Positions 16,862 to 25,208 of a stretch of DNA of 64,000 nucleotides are shown here, one piece after another. A program made the translations under genes and the position numbers. The stretch comes from Bosea sp. F3-2 (GTDB lineage: Bacteria; Pseudomonadota; Alphaproteobacteria; Rhizobiales; Beijerinckiaceae). Location of the stretch: assembly GCF_008253865.1 (NCBI RefSeq), contig NZ_CP042331.1, positions 6,165,501 through 6,229,500 of the forward strand, in the 5' to 3' direction. Under the pieces are notes generated by a model, which saw only the letters and a list, made by a program, of their open reading frames with translations, was not told where the DNA came from and made no database searches. The first letter of the stretch is position 1; every line of letters starts with the position of its first letter.

Positions 16862-16967
16862 CGTCATTCCGGGCGGAGCGAAGCGCAGACCCGGAATCCA
16901 TCGTAGAACACCGAGCCCTTCGATGGATTCCGGATCGGCTCCGCTTCGCGGCTTGTCCGGAATGACG
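16862..16967. repeat. Intergenic palindromic element, copy 1
   Basis: Ends CGTCATTCCGGGC / CCGGAATGACGG are inverted, with inner inverted segments GGAATCCATCG / CGATGGATTCC. The layout is that of the dispersed 100-bp palindromes of alphaproteobacteria. It lies between the divergent M20 and helicase genes; four related copies occur in the window. Confidence 0.85.
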
Positions 16968-17016
16968 GCGCGGTTTTGTATCGGCGCCGCATGATCAAAA
17001 GGCCTCTTGTCCCTCA

Positions 17017-18420
17017 ATGACCTTCATCCCGCATCCTCATCAGCTCGTCGCATGCGACGCCATCCTCGCGGCACGGGCGAAGGGCGCGTCCGGCTTCCTG
17101 CTCGGCGACCTTACCGGCCTTGGCAAGACGCTCTCGGCTTGGCTCGCGCTTTCGGCGATGCCGGAACAGGATGTGCTGGTGATCTGTCCGAAAGGCGCGA
17201 TCCCGCAATGGCGGCGCACCATGACGCTGTCGGGCCTGCCGGCGAAGCGCGTGACGCTGATGAATTTCGAGAAGACCAAGTCGCTGCTCGCTCCGGTGGC
17301 GGACAGCCGGAAACGCTCGACGCGGGCGAAGAACAACGAGCTCGCCAAGCATGGCCGGCCTAAGCGCATCTGGCCGCTCGTGGTGATCGACGAAGCCCAC
17401 CGCATCCGCAATCCGAACTCGCAGCAGGGGCTGGTCTGCCGGCAGATGGCGGAAGCGGCTGATTTCGCCATCTATATGAGCGCCACGGCCGGCCAGTCGC
17501 CGCATGAACTCTCTTATCTCGCGCCGCTGCTGGCGAAGGCGGCCGGCATGCCCACCGCCGATCTCGATGGCTTCCGGGCGCTGATGAAACGCCTGAAGAT
17601 CGGCAAGGCCAAGGGCCGCTGGAAGAACTGGAGCTGGGAGCCGAACGAGACCGACCGCAAGGTCATGGCCGATCTGCTCTATCGCGGTACGAACGCCATT
17701 GGCCTGCGCCGCCGGCCGGAGGAGATCGCCGGCTGGCCGGAGGTGCAGCGAGAATTGGCGCCGGTGGCGCTCGATAACGCCGCCCGCAAGCTCTACGACG
17801 CGACCTGGCGCGAGTTCCGCAGGGAGCTGGGCCTCGCCGGCGGCTCCACGCGCAAGCCGCAGGGCTGGGCGGCCGATCTGCGCTTCCGGCAGAAGGCGAG
17901 CCTGCTGCGCATCCCCGGTACGGCGGATTTCTGCGAGGATCTGCTCGGCAATGACGAGCAGGCGGCTATCTCCGTCGCCTTCCTTGAGACCAGCGCGATG
18001 CTGGCCGAGACGCTGAAGGGCCGCGGCTGGCGTGTCGGCGAGATCAATGGCGAGCGCTCGGGCGCGCAGAACGAGGAGACGCGCATCGCCTTCCAGACCG
18101 GTGCGCTCGATGCCGTGATCTTCACCGTGACCGAGTCGATCTCTTTGCATCGCGGCGAGATGCCGGGCGGCGAGCGCGAGCGGGCGCTGGTCATCCACGA
18201 CATGCGCCACAGCGCGATTCAGCTGCAGCAGATCGAGGGCCGCTGCCATCGCGACGGCCAGCATGCGACGATCTTTTACGCCTATGCCGAGGATACGGTG
18301 GAGGAGGCGATCGCCGGCACGGTGATCCAGCGCATGGCAGCGATGGAGGGGTTGGCGGGCGACGACACGCGGATGCTCGAGGCGATTGCGGAGATCGTCG
18401 AAGCACGGTCGGCGGCTTGA
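17017..18420 (+). CDS. SNF2-like SF2 DNA helicase/translocase, phage type
   Basis: A 467-residue protein with SF2/SNF2 motifs: motif I GDLTGLGKT (about 30-38), Ia 'VLVICPKGAIPQWR', II DEAH (about 125-128), III 'YMSATAGQSP', a long linker, then 'VIFTVTESISLHRGE' (motif V region) and 'QLQQIEGRCHRDGQ' (motif VI). It is much shorter than cellular Swi2/Snf2 proteins and resembles compact phage or mobile-element helicases. It stands alone between two palindromic repeats with no phage partner, so it may be a relic of an older element. Confidence 0.85.
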   Translation: MTFIPHPHQLVACDAILAARAKGASGFLLGDLTGLGKTLSAWLALSAMPEQDVLVICPKGAIPQWRRTMTLSGLPAKRVTLMNFEKTKSLLAPVADSRKRSTRAKNNELAKHGRPKRIWPLVVIDEAHRIRNPNSQQGLVCRQMAEAADFAIYMSATAGQSPHELSYLAPLLAKAAGMPTADLDGFRALMKRLKIGKAKGRWKNWSWEPNETDRKVMADLLYRGTNAIGLRRRPEEIAGWPEVQRELAPVALDNAARKLYDATWREFRRELGLAGGSTRKPQGWAADLRFRQKASLLRIPGTADFCEDLLGNDEQAAISVAFLETSAMLAETLKGRGWRVGEINGERSGAQNEETRIAFQTGALDAVIFTVTESISLHRGEMPGGERERALVIHDMRHSAIQLQQIEGRCHRDGQHATIFYAYAEDTVEEAIAGTVIQRMAAMEGLAGDDTRMLEAIAEIVEARSAA

Positions 18421-18448
18421 CCCTTGCCGACATGGCGCGGAAACACGC

Positions 18449-18582
18449 GGTCATCCCGGGCTTCACCCGGGATCCATGCCGGAGCGTTCCCGATGGAGGT
18501 TCAGGCATGGATCCCGGATCTCCGCGGAGTTTATCCTTGGGCCGATCGAAGATCGGACCCGAGGGCTGCGTCCGGGATGACC
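18449..18582. repeat. Intergenic palindromic element, copy 2
   Basis: GTCATCCCGGGC at the left pairs with GTCCGGGATGAC at the right; an internal GGGATCCATGCC / GGCATGGATCCC pair is also present. An extra hairpin (GATCGAAGATC) makes this copy longer. It follows the helicase stop directly and may act in transcription termination. Confidence 0.85.
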
Positions 18583-18619
18583 CGCGCATTTGACGAAAAG
18601 GCGTGCAGCACTTCGGCGC

Positions 18620-18778
18620 TCAGTTGCGGGTGCGCTCGCCAAGCTCTTTGGCGCCCTCGACCGATGAACCGGTCAGCCGCACCATGCTGTTCCAGACATC
18701 GCGCGTATAGGCGCCCTGATGGACGATCGCGTCGTAACCGATAACCAGCACGAGGATGATCAGAACCACGCGGAACAC
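18620..18778 (-). CDS. Small single-TM membrane protein
   Basis: A 52-residue protein. GTG 18778 is preferred (MFRVVLIILVLVIGYDAIVH) because GGAAGAGG lies 6-9 bp upstream; the frame runs on to 18910 without a start site and through a repeat. One transmembrane helix (residues 3-17) is followed by a polar tail. No family is known. Confidence 0.55.
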   Translation of the reverse strand: MFRVVLIILVLVIGYDAIVHQGAYTRDVWNSMVRLTGSSVEGAKELGERTRN

Positions 18779-18840
18779 GAAAACCTCTTCCGTTCTCCCG
18801 CGCATCAACGTGGCGGGAGCAGGGGAGGTTCCGGGGAACG

Positions 18841-18925
18841 CGTCATTCTCGGGCGTAGACCCGAGAAACTCTGGACCAGAGAGAGCTGGTTTCCGAGATG
18901 CTCGGTTCAAGCCAGAGCATGACGG
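18841..18925. repeat. Intergenic palindromic element, copy 3
   Basis: CGTCATTCTCGGGC at the left pairs imperfectly with 'GCCAGAGCATGACGG' at the right, and inner segments GAAACTCTGG / CCAGAGAGAGC are also partly inverted. It is a shorter, more divergent member of the family, upstream of the small membrane protein gene. Confidence 0.65.
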
Positions 18926-18943
18926 AGCTGCAGTTGGCCGGGC

Positions 18944-20368
18944 TCAGCCTGCCGGCAGCAGCTCCTTCAGCCGGAACAGAGAGATTTTCTCGACCTCAGC
19001 CAGCGCGGTCGCGAATTCCTGCGCGGGGGTGTTCTTCAGCCGTGCCTCGAAGGCGTCGAGGATCGCGGCCTTGCTCACGCCCTTGACGGCCATGATGAAG
19101 GGAATGCCGAAGCGAGCTTTGTAGGCCTCGTTTAGCGCCGTGAAACGGACGCGCTCGTCGCTGGAGAGACGGTCGAGCCCGGCCGAAGACTGCTCCTGCG
19201 TCGATTCCTGCGTCATCTCTCCGGCCGCGGCGAGCTTGCCGGCGAGATCCGGATGGGCGTTGAGCAGGATCTTCTGCCGTTCGGGCGAAGCCCTGCGCAT
19301 CGCCGCGACCATCGCCGCATGCAGCCCTTCGGCGGTGTCCTGCGCCGAGTCGATCCCGGCATCGTGGGTGGCTTCGGCGATCCAGGGCGAGTTCTCCCAG
19401 ACGCGGCCGAAGACCTCGCCGAAGAGCGCCTTCGGCAGCTTCGAGGGCACATAGCCGCCGGCCGGAGGATGCGTTTTGACCCAGTGTCGGGCGATGTCGA
19501 GCCGGGTCGCGACCCAGACCCGGTCATGGCTCTTCACATAGTCGAGGAAGCGGGCGAGCGCGGCGGCACGGCCCGGCCGGCCGACGAGGCGGCAATGCAG
19601 GCCGATCGACATCATCTTCGGCGCGGTCTCACCCTCGGCATAGAGCGTGTCGAAGCTATCCTTCAGATAGGCAAAGAACTGGTCGCCGCTGTTGAAGCCC
19701 TGCGGCGTGGCGAAGCGCATGTCGTTGGCGTCGAGCGTATAGGGCACGGCGAGCTGCGGACCTTTCGGGCCCGCAAGCCAGTAGGGCAATTCGTCGGCAT
19801 AGACGTCGGCGGTGTAGAGGAAGCCGCCTTCCTCCATCGTCAGCGGAATGGTGTTCTCGGAGGTGCGGCCTTGATAGCAGCCGAGGGGGCGTTCGCCTGC
19901 GAGCTCCGTCTGGATGCGGATGGCCTCGAGGATGTCGGCGCGCTCGCGCTCCTTCGGCGTGTCGCGATAGTCGATCCATTTCAGGCCATGCGTTGCGATC
20001 TCCCAGCCGGCCTCCTGCATCGAACCGACGATCTCCGGGTAGCGCGCCAGCGCGCTCGCAACAGCGAAGACGGTCACCGGCAGGTTGCGCTCGGTGAACA
20101 TCCGCCACAGCCGCCAGTAGCCGGCGCGGGAGCCGTATTCGTAGATCGACTCCATGTTCATGTGGCGCTGGCCCGGCCAGGGCGCTGCGCCGACGATCTC
20201 GGAGAGGAAGGCTTCCGAGGCGGCGTCGCCGTGGAGGATATTGTTCTCGCCGCCTTCTTCGTAATTGATCACGAACTGGACGGCGATGCGGGCCTCGCCG
20301 GGCCAATGCGGGTGAGGGGCATTGCGGCCATAGCCCTTCATGTCGCGGGGGTAGGTCGTCTGGGTCAT
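18944..20368 (-). CDS. puuE-uraD: Bifunctional allantoinase (PuuE) / OHCU decarboxylase (UraD) fusion
   Basis: A 474-residue fusion. Residues 1-about 305 are the polysaccharide-deacetylase-like cofactor-independent allantoinase PuuE ('YPRDMKGYGRNAPHPHWPG', 'FVINYEEGGENNILHGD', 'WEIATHGLKWIDY'). Residues about 315-474 are OHCU decarboxylase with 'LLNAHPDLAGKLA' (catalytic His) and 'NEAYKARFGIPFIMAVKG'. Together the domains convert OHCU to S-allantoin and then allantoate. The gene follows uraH on the minus strand by 6 bp, so the two form an operon divergent from puuD. Confidence 0.93.
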   Translation of the reverse strand: MTQTTYPRDMKGYGRNAPHPHWPGEARIAVQFVINYEEGGENNILHGDAASEAFLSEIVGAAPWPGQRHMNMESIYEYGSRAGYWRLWRMFTERNLPVTVFAVASALARYPEIVGSMQEAGWEIATHGLKWIDYRDTPKERERADILEAIRIQTELAGERPLGCYQGRTSENTIPLTMEEGGFLYTADVYADELPYWLAGPKGPQLAVPYTLDANDMRFATPQGFNSGDQFFAYLKDSFDTLYAEGETAPKMMSIGLHCRLVGRPGRAAALARFLDYVKSHDRVWVATRLDIARHWVKTHPPAGGYVPSKLPKALFGEVFGRVWENSPWIAEATHDAGIDSAQDTAEGLHAAMVAAMRRASPERQKILLNAHPDLAGKLAAAGEMTQESTQEQSSAGLDRLSSDERVRFTALNEAYKARFGIPFIMAVKGVSKAAILDAFEARLKNTPAQEFATALAEVEKISLFRLKELLPAG

Positions 20369-20374
20369 GATGGT

Positions 20375-20728
20375 CTAGCTGCCGCGATAGGTGGAGTAGC
20401 TCCAGGGCGAGGCCAGGAGCGGGACGTGATAGTGCCCGTCCGGCTCGGCGATGCCGAAGCGGATCGGGACGAGATCGAGGAAGGCAGGCTCCGGCAGGGC
20501 GGCGCCGAGGTCGCGGAAATAGGCGCCGATGGCGAAGCTGAGTTCATAGGTGCCGGGCACGAGCGCCCCGGAGAGCAGCGGGCCATCGGTGCGGCCGTCG
20601 GCGTTGGTCACGACCTGCGCCATGCGTTCCCGCGAGCCATCGGCGTTCAGGCGCTCCAACGTAATCGCGATGCCGGCGGCCGGCCGGCCATTGACCGTGT
20701 CGAGCACATGCGTCGAGAGGCGTCCCAT
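20375..20728 (-). CDS. uraH: 5-hydroxyisourate hydrolase
   Basis: A 117-residue transthyretin-like protein. It starts 'MGRLSTHVLDTVNGRPA', has 'HYHVPLLASPWSYSTYRGS', and ends in the family signature YRGS; the catalytic His and Arg positions are conserved. It hydrolyses the unstable product of urate oxidase to OHCU. No signal peptide, so cytosolic. It is first in the minus-strand operon with puuE-uraD. Confidence 0.95.
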   Translation of the reverse strand: MGRLSTHVLDTVNGRPAAGIAITLERLNADGSRERMAQVVTNADGRTDGPLLSGALVPGTYELSFAIGAYFRDLGAALPEPAFLDLVPIRFGIAEPDGHYHVPLLASPWSYSTYRGS

Positions 20729-20915
20729 TCCCTGCAGTTCTCCTGAAAGCCCGGTGTCCGGCGGGCGGCCGATTCCGGCGCCGCCTCGCTTTGCGCGACT
20801 GTAAAGCGCGAATTGCGAAAATCGATATCGGCTTTTGCGATAAGATCATGTTCCCGGATGTCAAATCTCGGGCGCATTCGGGCGATTTCGGGCGGGCCGA
20901 AAGCAGGTTAGCTTC

Positions 20916-22214
20916 ATGACGCCGGAGCCGCATCCTCCGGATTCGGGTTCACCACCAGCCCTCGCGGAGCGCAGCGCCATGCTCGAAGCCTATGTGATGG
21001 AATGGGGCGGCATGATGCTGCGCTGGCTCCACGTCATCACGGCGATCGCCTGGATCGGTGCCTCCTTCTTCTTCATCCATCTCGACGCCTCGCTGAAGCC
21101 GGCCGACGATATTCCGCCAGGCACAGGCGGGCGCGCCTGGCAGGTCCATGGCGGCGGCTTCTACGAGATGCGGAAGTACATGGTGGCGCCCGCCGTGATG
21201 CCGGCGGAGCTGACCTGGCACAAATGGCAGAGCTACTGGACCTGGATCTCCGGCTTCTTCCTGCTGGTCTGGGTCTATTACGCGCAGTCGGAGCTCTACC
21301 TGATCGACCCGGCGGTGATGCAGCTCTCAGCCTTGGCGGCTGGGGCCATCGGCATCGCGGCGCTGGTCGTCGGCTGGCTGATCTACGACCTGATGTGCAA
21401 GTCGCCGCTCGGCAAATACGACGTGCTGCTCGGGCTGGTCGGCTTCGGCTACGTCGTCGCCGCGAGCTGGGCCTTCGCCAACGTCTTTTCCGGGCGCGGC
21501 GCGCTGATCCACACCGGCGCGCTGATGGCGACGATCATGACCGCCAACGTCTTCTTCAACATCATGCCGGGGCAGCGAAAGGTGATCGCGGCGCTCGTCG
21601 CCGGCGAGAAGCCCGATCCGAAATACGGCAAGGCGGCCAAGCAGCGCTCGACGCACAACAACTACATCACGCTGCCGGTGCTGTTCCTGATGCTGTCGAA
21701 CCACTATCCGGTGACCTATGCCAATTCGGCGGTGATCCCGCTGCTGGTGGCGCTGGTGATCGTGGCCGGTGCGCTGATCCGGCACTTCTTCAACGTCCGG
21801 CATGGAGACCATGCGAAATCGCCGTGGTGGTGCTGGGCGGTGGCGATCCTGGCGCTCTGGTTTGCCTTCTGGGTGGCGATGTCGTCCTCGCCGGGCGGGC
21901 GCGAGCAACTCGGCCTCAAGCCGCGGGAGATGCCGAAACCCGTCCTGATGGCCGGCATGACGCTGCCGCCGGCGGAGGTCTCCAACATCGTGACCGGGCG
22001 CTGCGCCATGTGCCATGCGCCGGAGCCCTCCTGGCCCGGGATCCAGATCGCGCCGAAGGGCGTGCTGCTGCACGAGCCCGAGCAGATCGCCATGCACGCC
22101 CGCGCCATCCGCACGCAGGCCGTGATGACCCATGCGATGCCGCCGAACAACCTTTCCGGCATGACATCGGCGGAGCGTCAGGCGCTCGCCGGCTGGCTCG
22201 CCGCGGCGCGCTAG
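20916..22214 (+). CDS. puuD: Membrane urate oxidase PuuD with C-terminal cytochrome c
   Basis: A 432-residue protein with eight or so transmembrane segments ('MLRWLHVITAIAWIGASFFF', then 'FLLVWVYYAQSELY' and others) and a C-terminal cytochrome c domain with CAMCH (about residue 365) and a distal Met in 'THAMPPNNLSGM'. This is the alphaproteobacterial urate oxidase that feeds electrons to the respiratory chain. ATG 20916 and ATG 20979 (MLEAYVMEWGG) are both possible starts. The divergent uraH and puuE-uraD genes complete the pathway. Confidence 0.93.
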   Translation: MTPEPHPPDSGSPPALAERSAMLEAYVMEWGGMMLRWLHVITAIAWIGASFFFIHLDASLKPADDIPPGTGGRAWQVHGGGFYEMRKYMVAPAVMPAELTWHKWQSYWTWISGFFLLVWVYYAQSELYLIDPAVMQLSALAAGAIGIAALVVGWLIYDLMCKSPLGKYDVLLGLVGFGYVVAASWAFANVFSGRGALIHTGALMATIMTANVFFNIMPGQRKVIAALVAGEKPDPKYGKAAKQRSTHNNYITLPVLFLMLSNHYPVTYANSAVIPLLVALVIVAGALIRHFFNVRHGDHAKSPWWCWAVAILALWFAFWVAMSSSPGGREQLGLKPREMPKPVLMAGMTLPPAEVSNIVTGRCAMCHAPEPSWPGIQIAPKGVLLHEPEQIAMHARAIRTQAVMTHAMPPNNLSGMTSAERQALAGWLAAAR

Positions 22215-22231
22215 CGCCCGGGAGTTTGCAC

Positions 22232-22346
22232 GGAACCACACCGTCATCCCGGGCTTGACCCGGGATCCATCATGGAGCGCTGAGCCCTCCGATGGATCCC
22301 GGATCGGCGCTGCTTCGCAGCTTGCCCGGGATGACGCCGTGGTTCC
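22232..22346. repeat. Intergenic palindromic element, copy 4
   Basis: A long imperfect palindrome: GGAACCAC...CGTCATCCCGGGC at the left against GCCCGGGATGACG...GTGGTTCC at the right, with inner GGGATCCATC / GATGGATCCC. It lies just after puuD. With bases 22215-22518 otherwise empty, it fills most of the gap. Confidence 0.9.
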
Positions 22347-22518
22347 ATCGAAACGCAACATGAGGCGCGTCCCCGAAAAGGCGCTCTTTCCGCTTTCTTC
22401 AGCTTGTCCGCAGCTCCGCTCACGGATGCGTGATCGCGTTCAGATTCGGTTCAGGTGCGCGACAGCATGGTTCGGTCACTGACAGGGCTGGAGACAGGAT
22501 CCCAGAACGGGACCGTTC

Positions 22519-25149
22519 GTGCCGAGGACCGTGGGGGTCCAGTTGAGACGCGTAGATGCAAGGGGCGCCGGCTACCTGCTGGCGGCCATCGGTTTCGTCG
22601 TGGCATGGGGCGTCCTGTGCTGGCCCTGGCTTTCGGGATCGGTGACGATTCCGTTCGACGCGAAAGCTCATTTCCAGGCACAGGTGCAGTTCCTTGCGAA
22701 CGCGCTCCATTCCGGCCAGTCGCCCTTCTGGAACCACAACGTCTTCGCCGGCTCGCCGCAGATCGCCGATCCGCAGTCGCTGATCTTCTCGCCCGCGATC
22801 CTGCTCGCGCTGCTTTCGCCCGCTCCGAGCTTCCGCGAGGTCGACGCCTATGTGCTGGCGCATCTGCTCGCCGGCGGCCTCGCGTTCATCCTGTTCTTCC
22901 GCGACCGCGGCTGGCATCCGGCCGGCGGGTTGATGGCGGCGCTGGTCTTCGCCTTCGGCGCCTCGGCGGCCTGGCGGGTCCAGCATGTCGGCCAGATCGC
23001 CAGCTTCGCCTTCTTCGCCATCGCCTTCTGGCTGACGGCGCGGATGCTGCAGCGTTCCTCGATTCTCTCCGGCGTCTTCGCCGGCCTCGCAGCCGGGCTG
23101 ATGGTGCTGGAGCCGGATCAGGTCGCGCTGCTCGGCGGCTATGTGCTGTTCGGCATGGTCGTGGCGCACTGGATGTCCGGCGGCTGGCCCGCCTTCCGCG
23201 CCAGCCTGCTGCCCATTGCAGCCGCCAGTGTGGTGGGGCTCGCCGTCATCGTCATGCCGCTGCTCTGGACCTGGCTCTTCGCCGAGGCGACGACACGGCC
23301 CGAGATCGATTTCGGCGTGGCCGGGCGCGGCTCGCTGCACCCTGTGTCGCTGCTCACCGCGTTCATCGGGGACCTGTTCGGCGCCAAGGATCCGAATGTC
23401 GAGTTCTGGGGGCCCTATAACGACCCGCAGGTCCTCTACCTGTCGCAGAACATGGCGCAGGTCTATTTCGGCGCGCTGCCGCTGCTGCTGCTGCTGGCGC
23501 CAGGCCTGACGCGTGGCTGGCTCTGGGACAAGGCGGTCCGCCCGCTGACGCTGATGCTCGTCTTCATGGTGCTGTTCGCCCTTGGCCGCTACACGCCGCT
23601 GTTCCACCTCGCCTATGAGTATCTGCCGGGCGTGAAGCAGTTCCGCCGGCCGGCGGACGCGACCTTCCTCATCGGCGGGCTGGCAGCCGTGCTTTCCGGC
23701 TATGTGCTGCATCGCATCCTGACCGCGGAGGAAGGGACCTCCTTCCGCCGCGACCTGCTGCTCGGCGCGGGAATGGTTCTGGCCACGGTCGTCCTCGCGC
23801 TCGTGGTCTCGCGCGGCGCCGGCCATCTCGCCGATGCCTGGAAGCCGGTTGCGCTGGCGCTGGGCTGGTTCGCTGTCGCGGGCGGCGCGTTCTTCGCCCT
23901 GCAGCGCTGGCGCGGCGCGCTCGGCACCACTGCCGCTGCCGTTCTGGTCACCGGCGTGGTGGCGGCGGATCTCGGCATCAACAACGGCCCCAACGAATCC
24001 ACCGCGCTGCCGCCGCAGATGTACGACGTGCTGGAGCCCGGCACGAAGAACGAGACGATCGCGCTGCTGAAGCATCTGACGGCCCAGCCCGCCAGCTCGC
24101 CGCGCCGCGACCGGGTCGAGCTGCTCGGCATGGGCTTCGAATGGCCGAATGCCGGCATGGTCCACGGCTTCGACCACACGCTCGGCTACAACCCCTTGCG
24201 GCTCGAGGATTTCTCCGAGGCCGTGGGCACCGGCGACGGCATTGCAAAGCCCGCGGACCGCAAGTTCACGCCGCTCTTCCCGTCTTATCGCTGCCGGCTC
24301 GCGAACCTGCTCGGCCTGCGCTACATCGCCTCGCCGGTGCCGATCGATCAGGTCGACCATTCGCTGCGCAGCGGCGATCTCAACCTGATCGCGCGAACCA
24401 AGGAAGGCTATGTCTACGAAAACCCGCATGCGCTGCCGCGGGTGCAGTTCGTGGGCGGCTGGCAGTTCGCCGATTTCGAGAGCATGAAGCTCTCGGGCCG
24501 TTGGCCGGACACCGATCCGCAGCAGGCCGTGCTGCTCGATGTCGAGCCGCCCGTCGCGACGCCGGAAGGACCGGTCGCGGTACAGGCCGACGTCAAGCTC
24601 ACGCAATATCGCAACGCGCATGTCGAGATCGAGGTGACGACGCCGGCGGCCGGGTTCGTCGTGCTCAACGACATCTGGCATCCCTGGTGGAAGGTGGAGG
24701 TCGATGGGGTCGAGGCCGAGATGCTGAGGGCCAATGTGCTGTTCCGCGCGGTGCAGGTGCCGGCCGGCACGCACAAGATCCGGTTCGCCTTCCAGCCGCT
24801 GGCGGGAGCGCTTGCGGAGCTCAAGGCGCGGATCGAGCCTGAGGAACCGGAGGATCATCTGCCGCTGCCGCCGATGGATGAGCGCGACGCACCGCAGATC
24901 GTCACTGCCCCGCAAGTCAACGGGCCCGTGCTGGCCGGACCTTCCGAGAGCGTGCGTAATTCGCTCGGCCTCAGCCCTGCGCAGAGCGCAGCGCGCAGCA
25001 GCACGGCCGCCGCCCCGCAAGTCAACGGGCCCGTGCTGGCCGGACCTTCCGAGAGCCTGCGTAATTCGCTCGGCCTCAGCCCTGCGCAGGGCACAGCGCG
25101 CAGCAGCACGGCCGCCGCCCAGATCCCGGGCGAGACGACGGCGCATTGA
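22519..25149 (+). CDS. YfhO-like large integral membrane protein
   Basis: An 876-residue protein. The first 480 residues hold about 12 hydrophobic segments with an early 'VTIPFDAKAHFQAQVQFLA' loop, the usual layout of YfhO/GT-C-type membrane proteins, followed by a soluble beta-rich domain (about 500-780; 'GFVVLNDIWHPWWKVEVDG' is the family's C-terminal signature). They are thought to act in transfer of sugars or modification of envelope polymers; the substrate is unknown. The last 85 residues carry two copies of a 35-residue repeat that is not part of the family. Confidence 0.75.
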   Translation: MPRTVGVQLRRVDARGAGYLLAAIGFVVAWGVLCWPWLSGSVTIPFDAKAHFQAQVQFLANALHSGQSPFWNHNVFAGSPQIADPQSLIFSPAILLALLSPAPSFREVDAYVLAHLLAGGLAFILFFRDRGWHPAGGLMAALVFAFGASAAWRVQHVGQIASFAFFAIAFWLTARMLQRSSILSGVFAGLAAGLMVLEPDQVALLGGYVLFGMVVAHWMSGGWPAFRASLLPIAAASVVGLAVIVMPLLWTWLFAEATTRPEIDFGVAGRGSLHPVSLLTAFIGDLFGAKDPNVEFWGPYNDPQVLYLSQNMAQVYFGALPLLLLLAPGLTRGWLWDKAVRPLTLMLVFMVLFALGRYTPLFHLAYEYLPGVKQFRRPADATFLIGGLAAVLSGYVLHRILTAEEGTSFRRDLLLGAGMVLATVVLALVVSRGAGHLADAWKPVALALGWFAVAGGAFFALQRWRGALGTTAAAVLVTGVVAADLGINNGPNESTALPPQMYDVLEPGTKNETIALLKHLTAQPASSPRRDRVELLGMGFEWPNAGMVHGFDHTLGYNPLRLEDFSEAVGTGDGIAKPADRKFTPLFPSYRCRLANLLGLRYIASPVPIDQVDHSLRSGDLNLIARTKEGYVYENPHALPRVQFVGGWQFADFESMKLSGRWPDTDPQQAVLLDVEPPVATPEGPVAVQADVKLTQYRNAHVEIEVTTPAAGFVVLNDIWHPWWKVEVDGVEAEMLRANVLFRAVQVPAGTHKIRFAFQPLAGALAELKARIEPEEPEDHLPLPPMDERDAPQIVTAPQVNGPVLAGPSESVRNSLGLSPAQSAARSSTAAAPQVNGPVLAGPSESLRNSLGLSPAQGTARSSTAAAQIPGETTAH
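24907..25116 (+). repeat. Two tandem 105-bp repeats inside the YfhO-like gene
   Basis: Unit 1 is 24907-25011 and unit 2 is 25012-25116. They encode nearly identical 35-residue blocks beginning APQVNGPVLAGPSES and ending ARSSTAA, with differences at only a few codons. The block has no resemblance to the rest of the protein. Confidence 0.92.
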
Positions 25150-25152
25150 AAA

Positions 25153-25174
25153 AGCCGCGGCCCTGGCCGCGGCT
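25153..25174 (-). terminator. Terminator hairpin between convergent genes
   Basis: Stem AGCCGCGGCC / GGCCGCGGCT. Read on the minus strand it is followed by TTTTTC, so it terminates the reductase transcript from 25209; on the plus strand it has only TTCTC and is weaker. Confidence 0.75.
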
Positions 25175-25208
25175 TCTCGCATTCAGCTGCTTGCGGGAGG
25201 CGGCCCGC

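Noticed and set aside
22420..25182. Minus-strand frame of 920 codons across the YfhO-like gene
   Set aside because: Antisense shadow of a GC-rich coding region; composition is dominated by Arg, Glu, His and Gln, with no domain.
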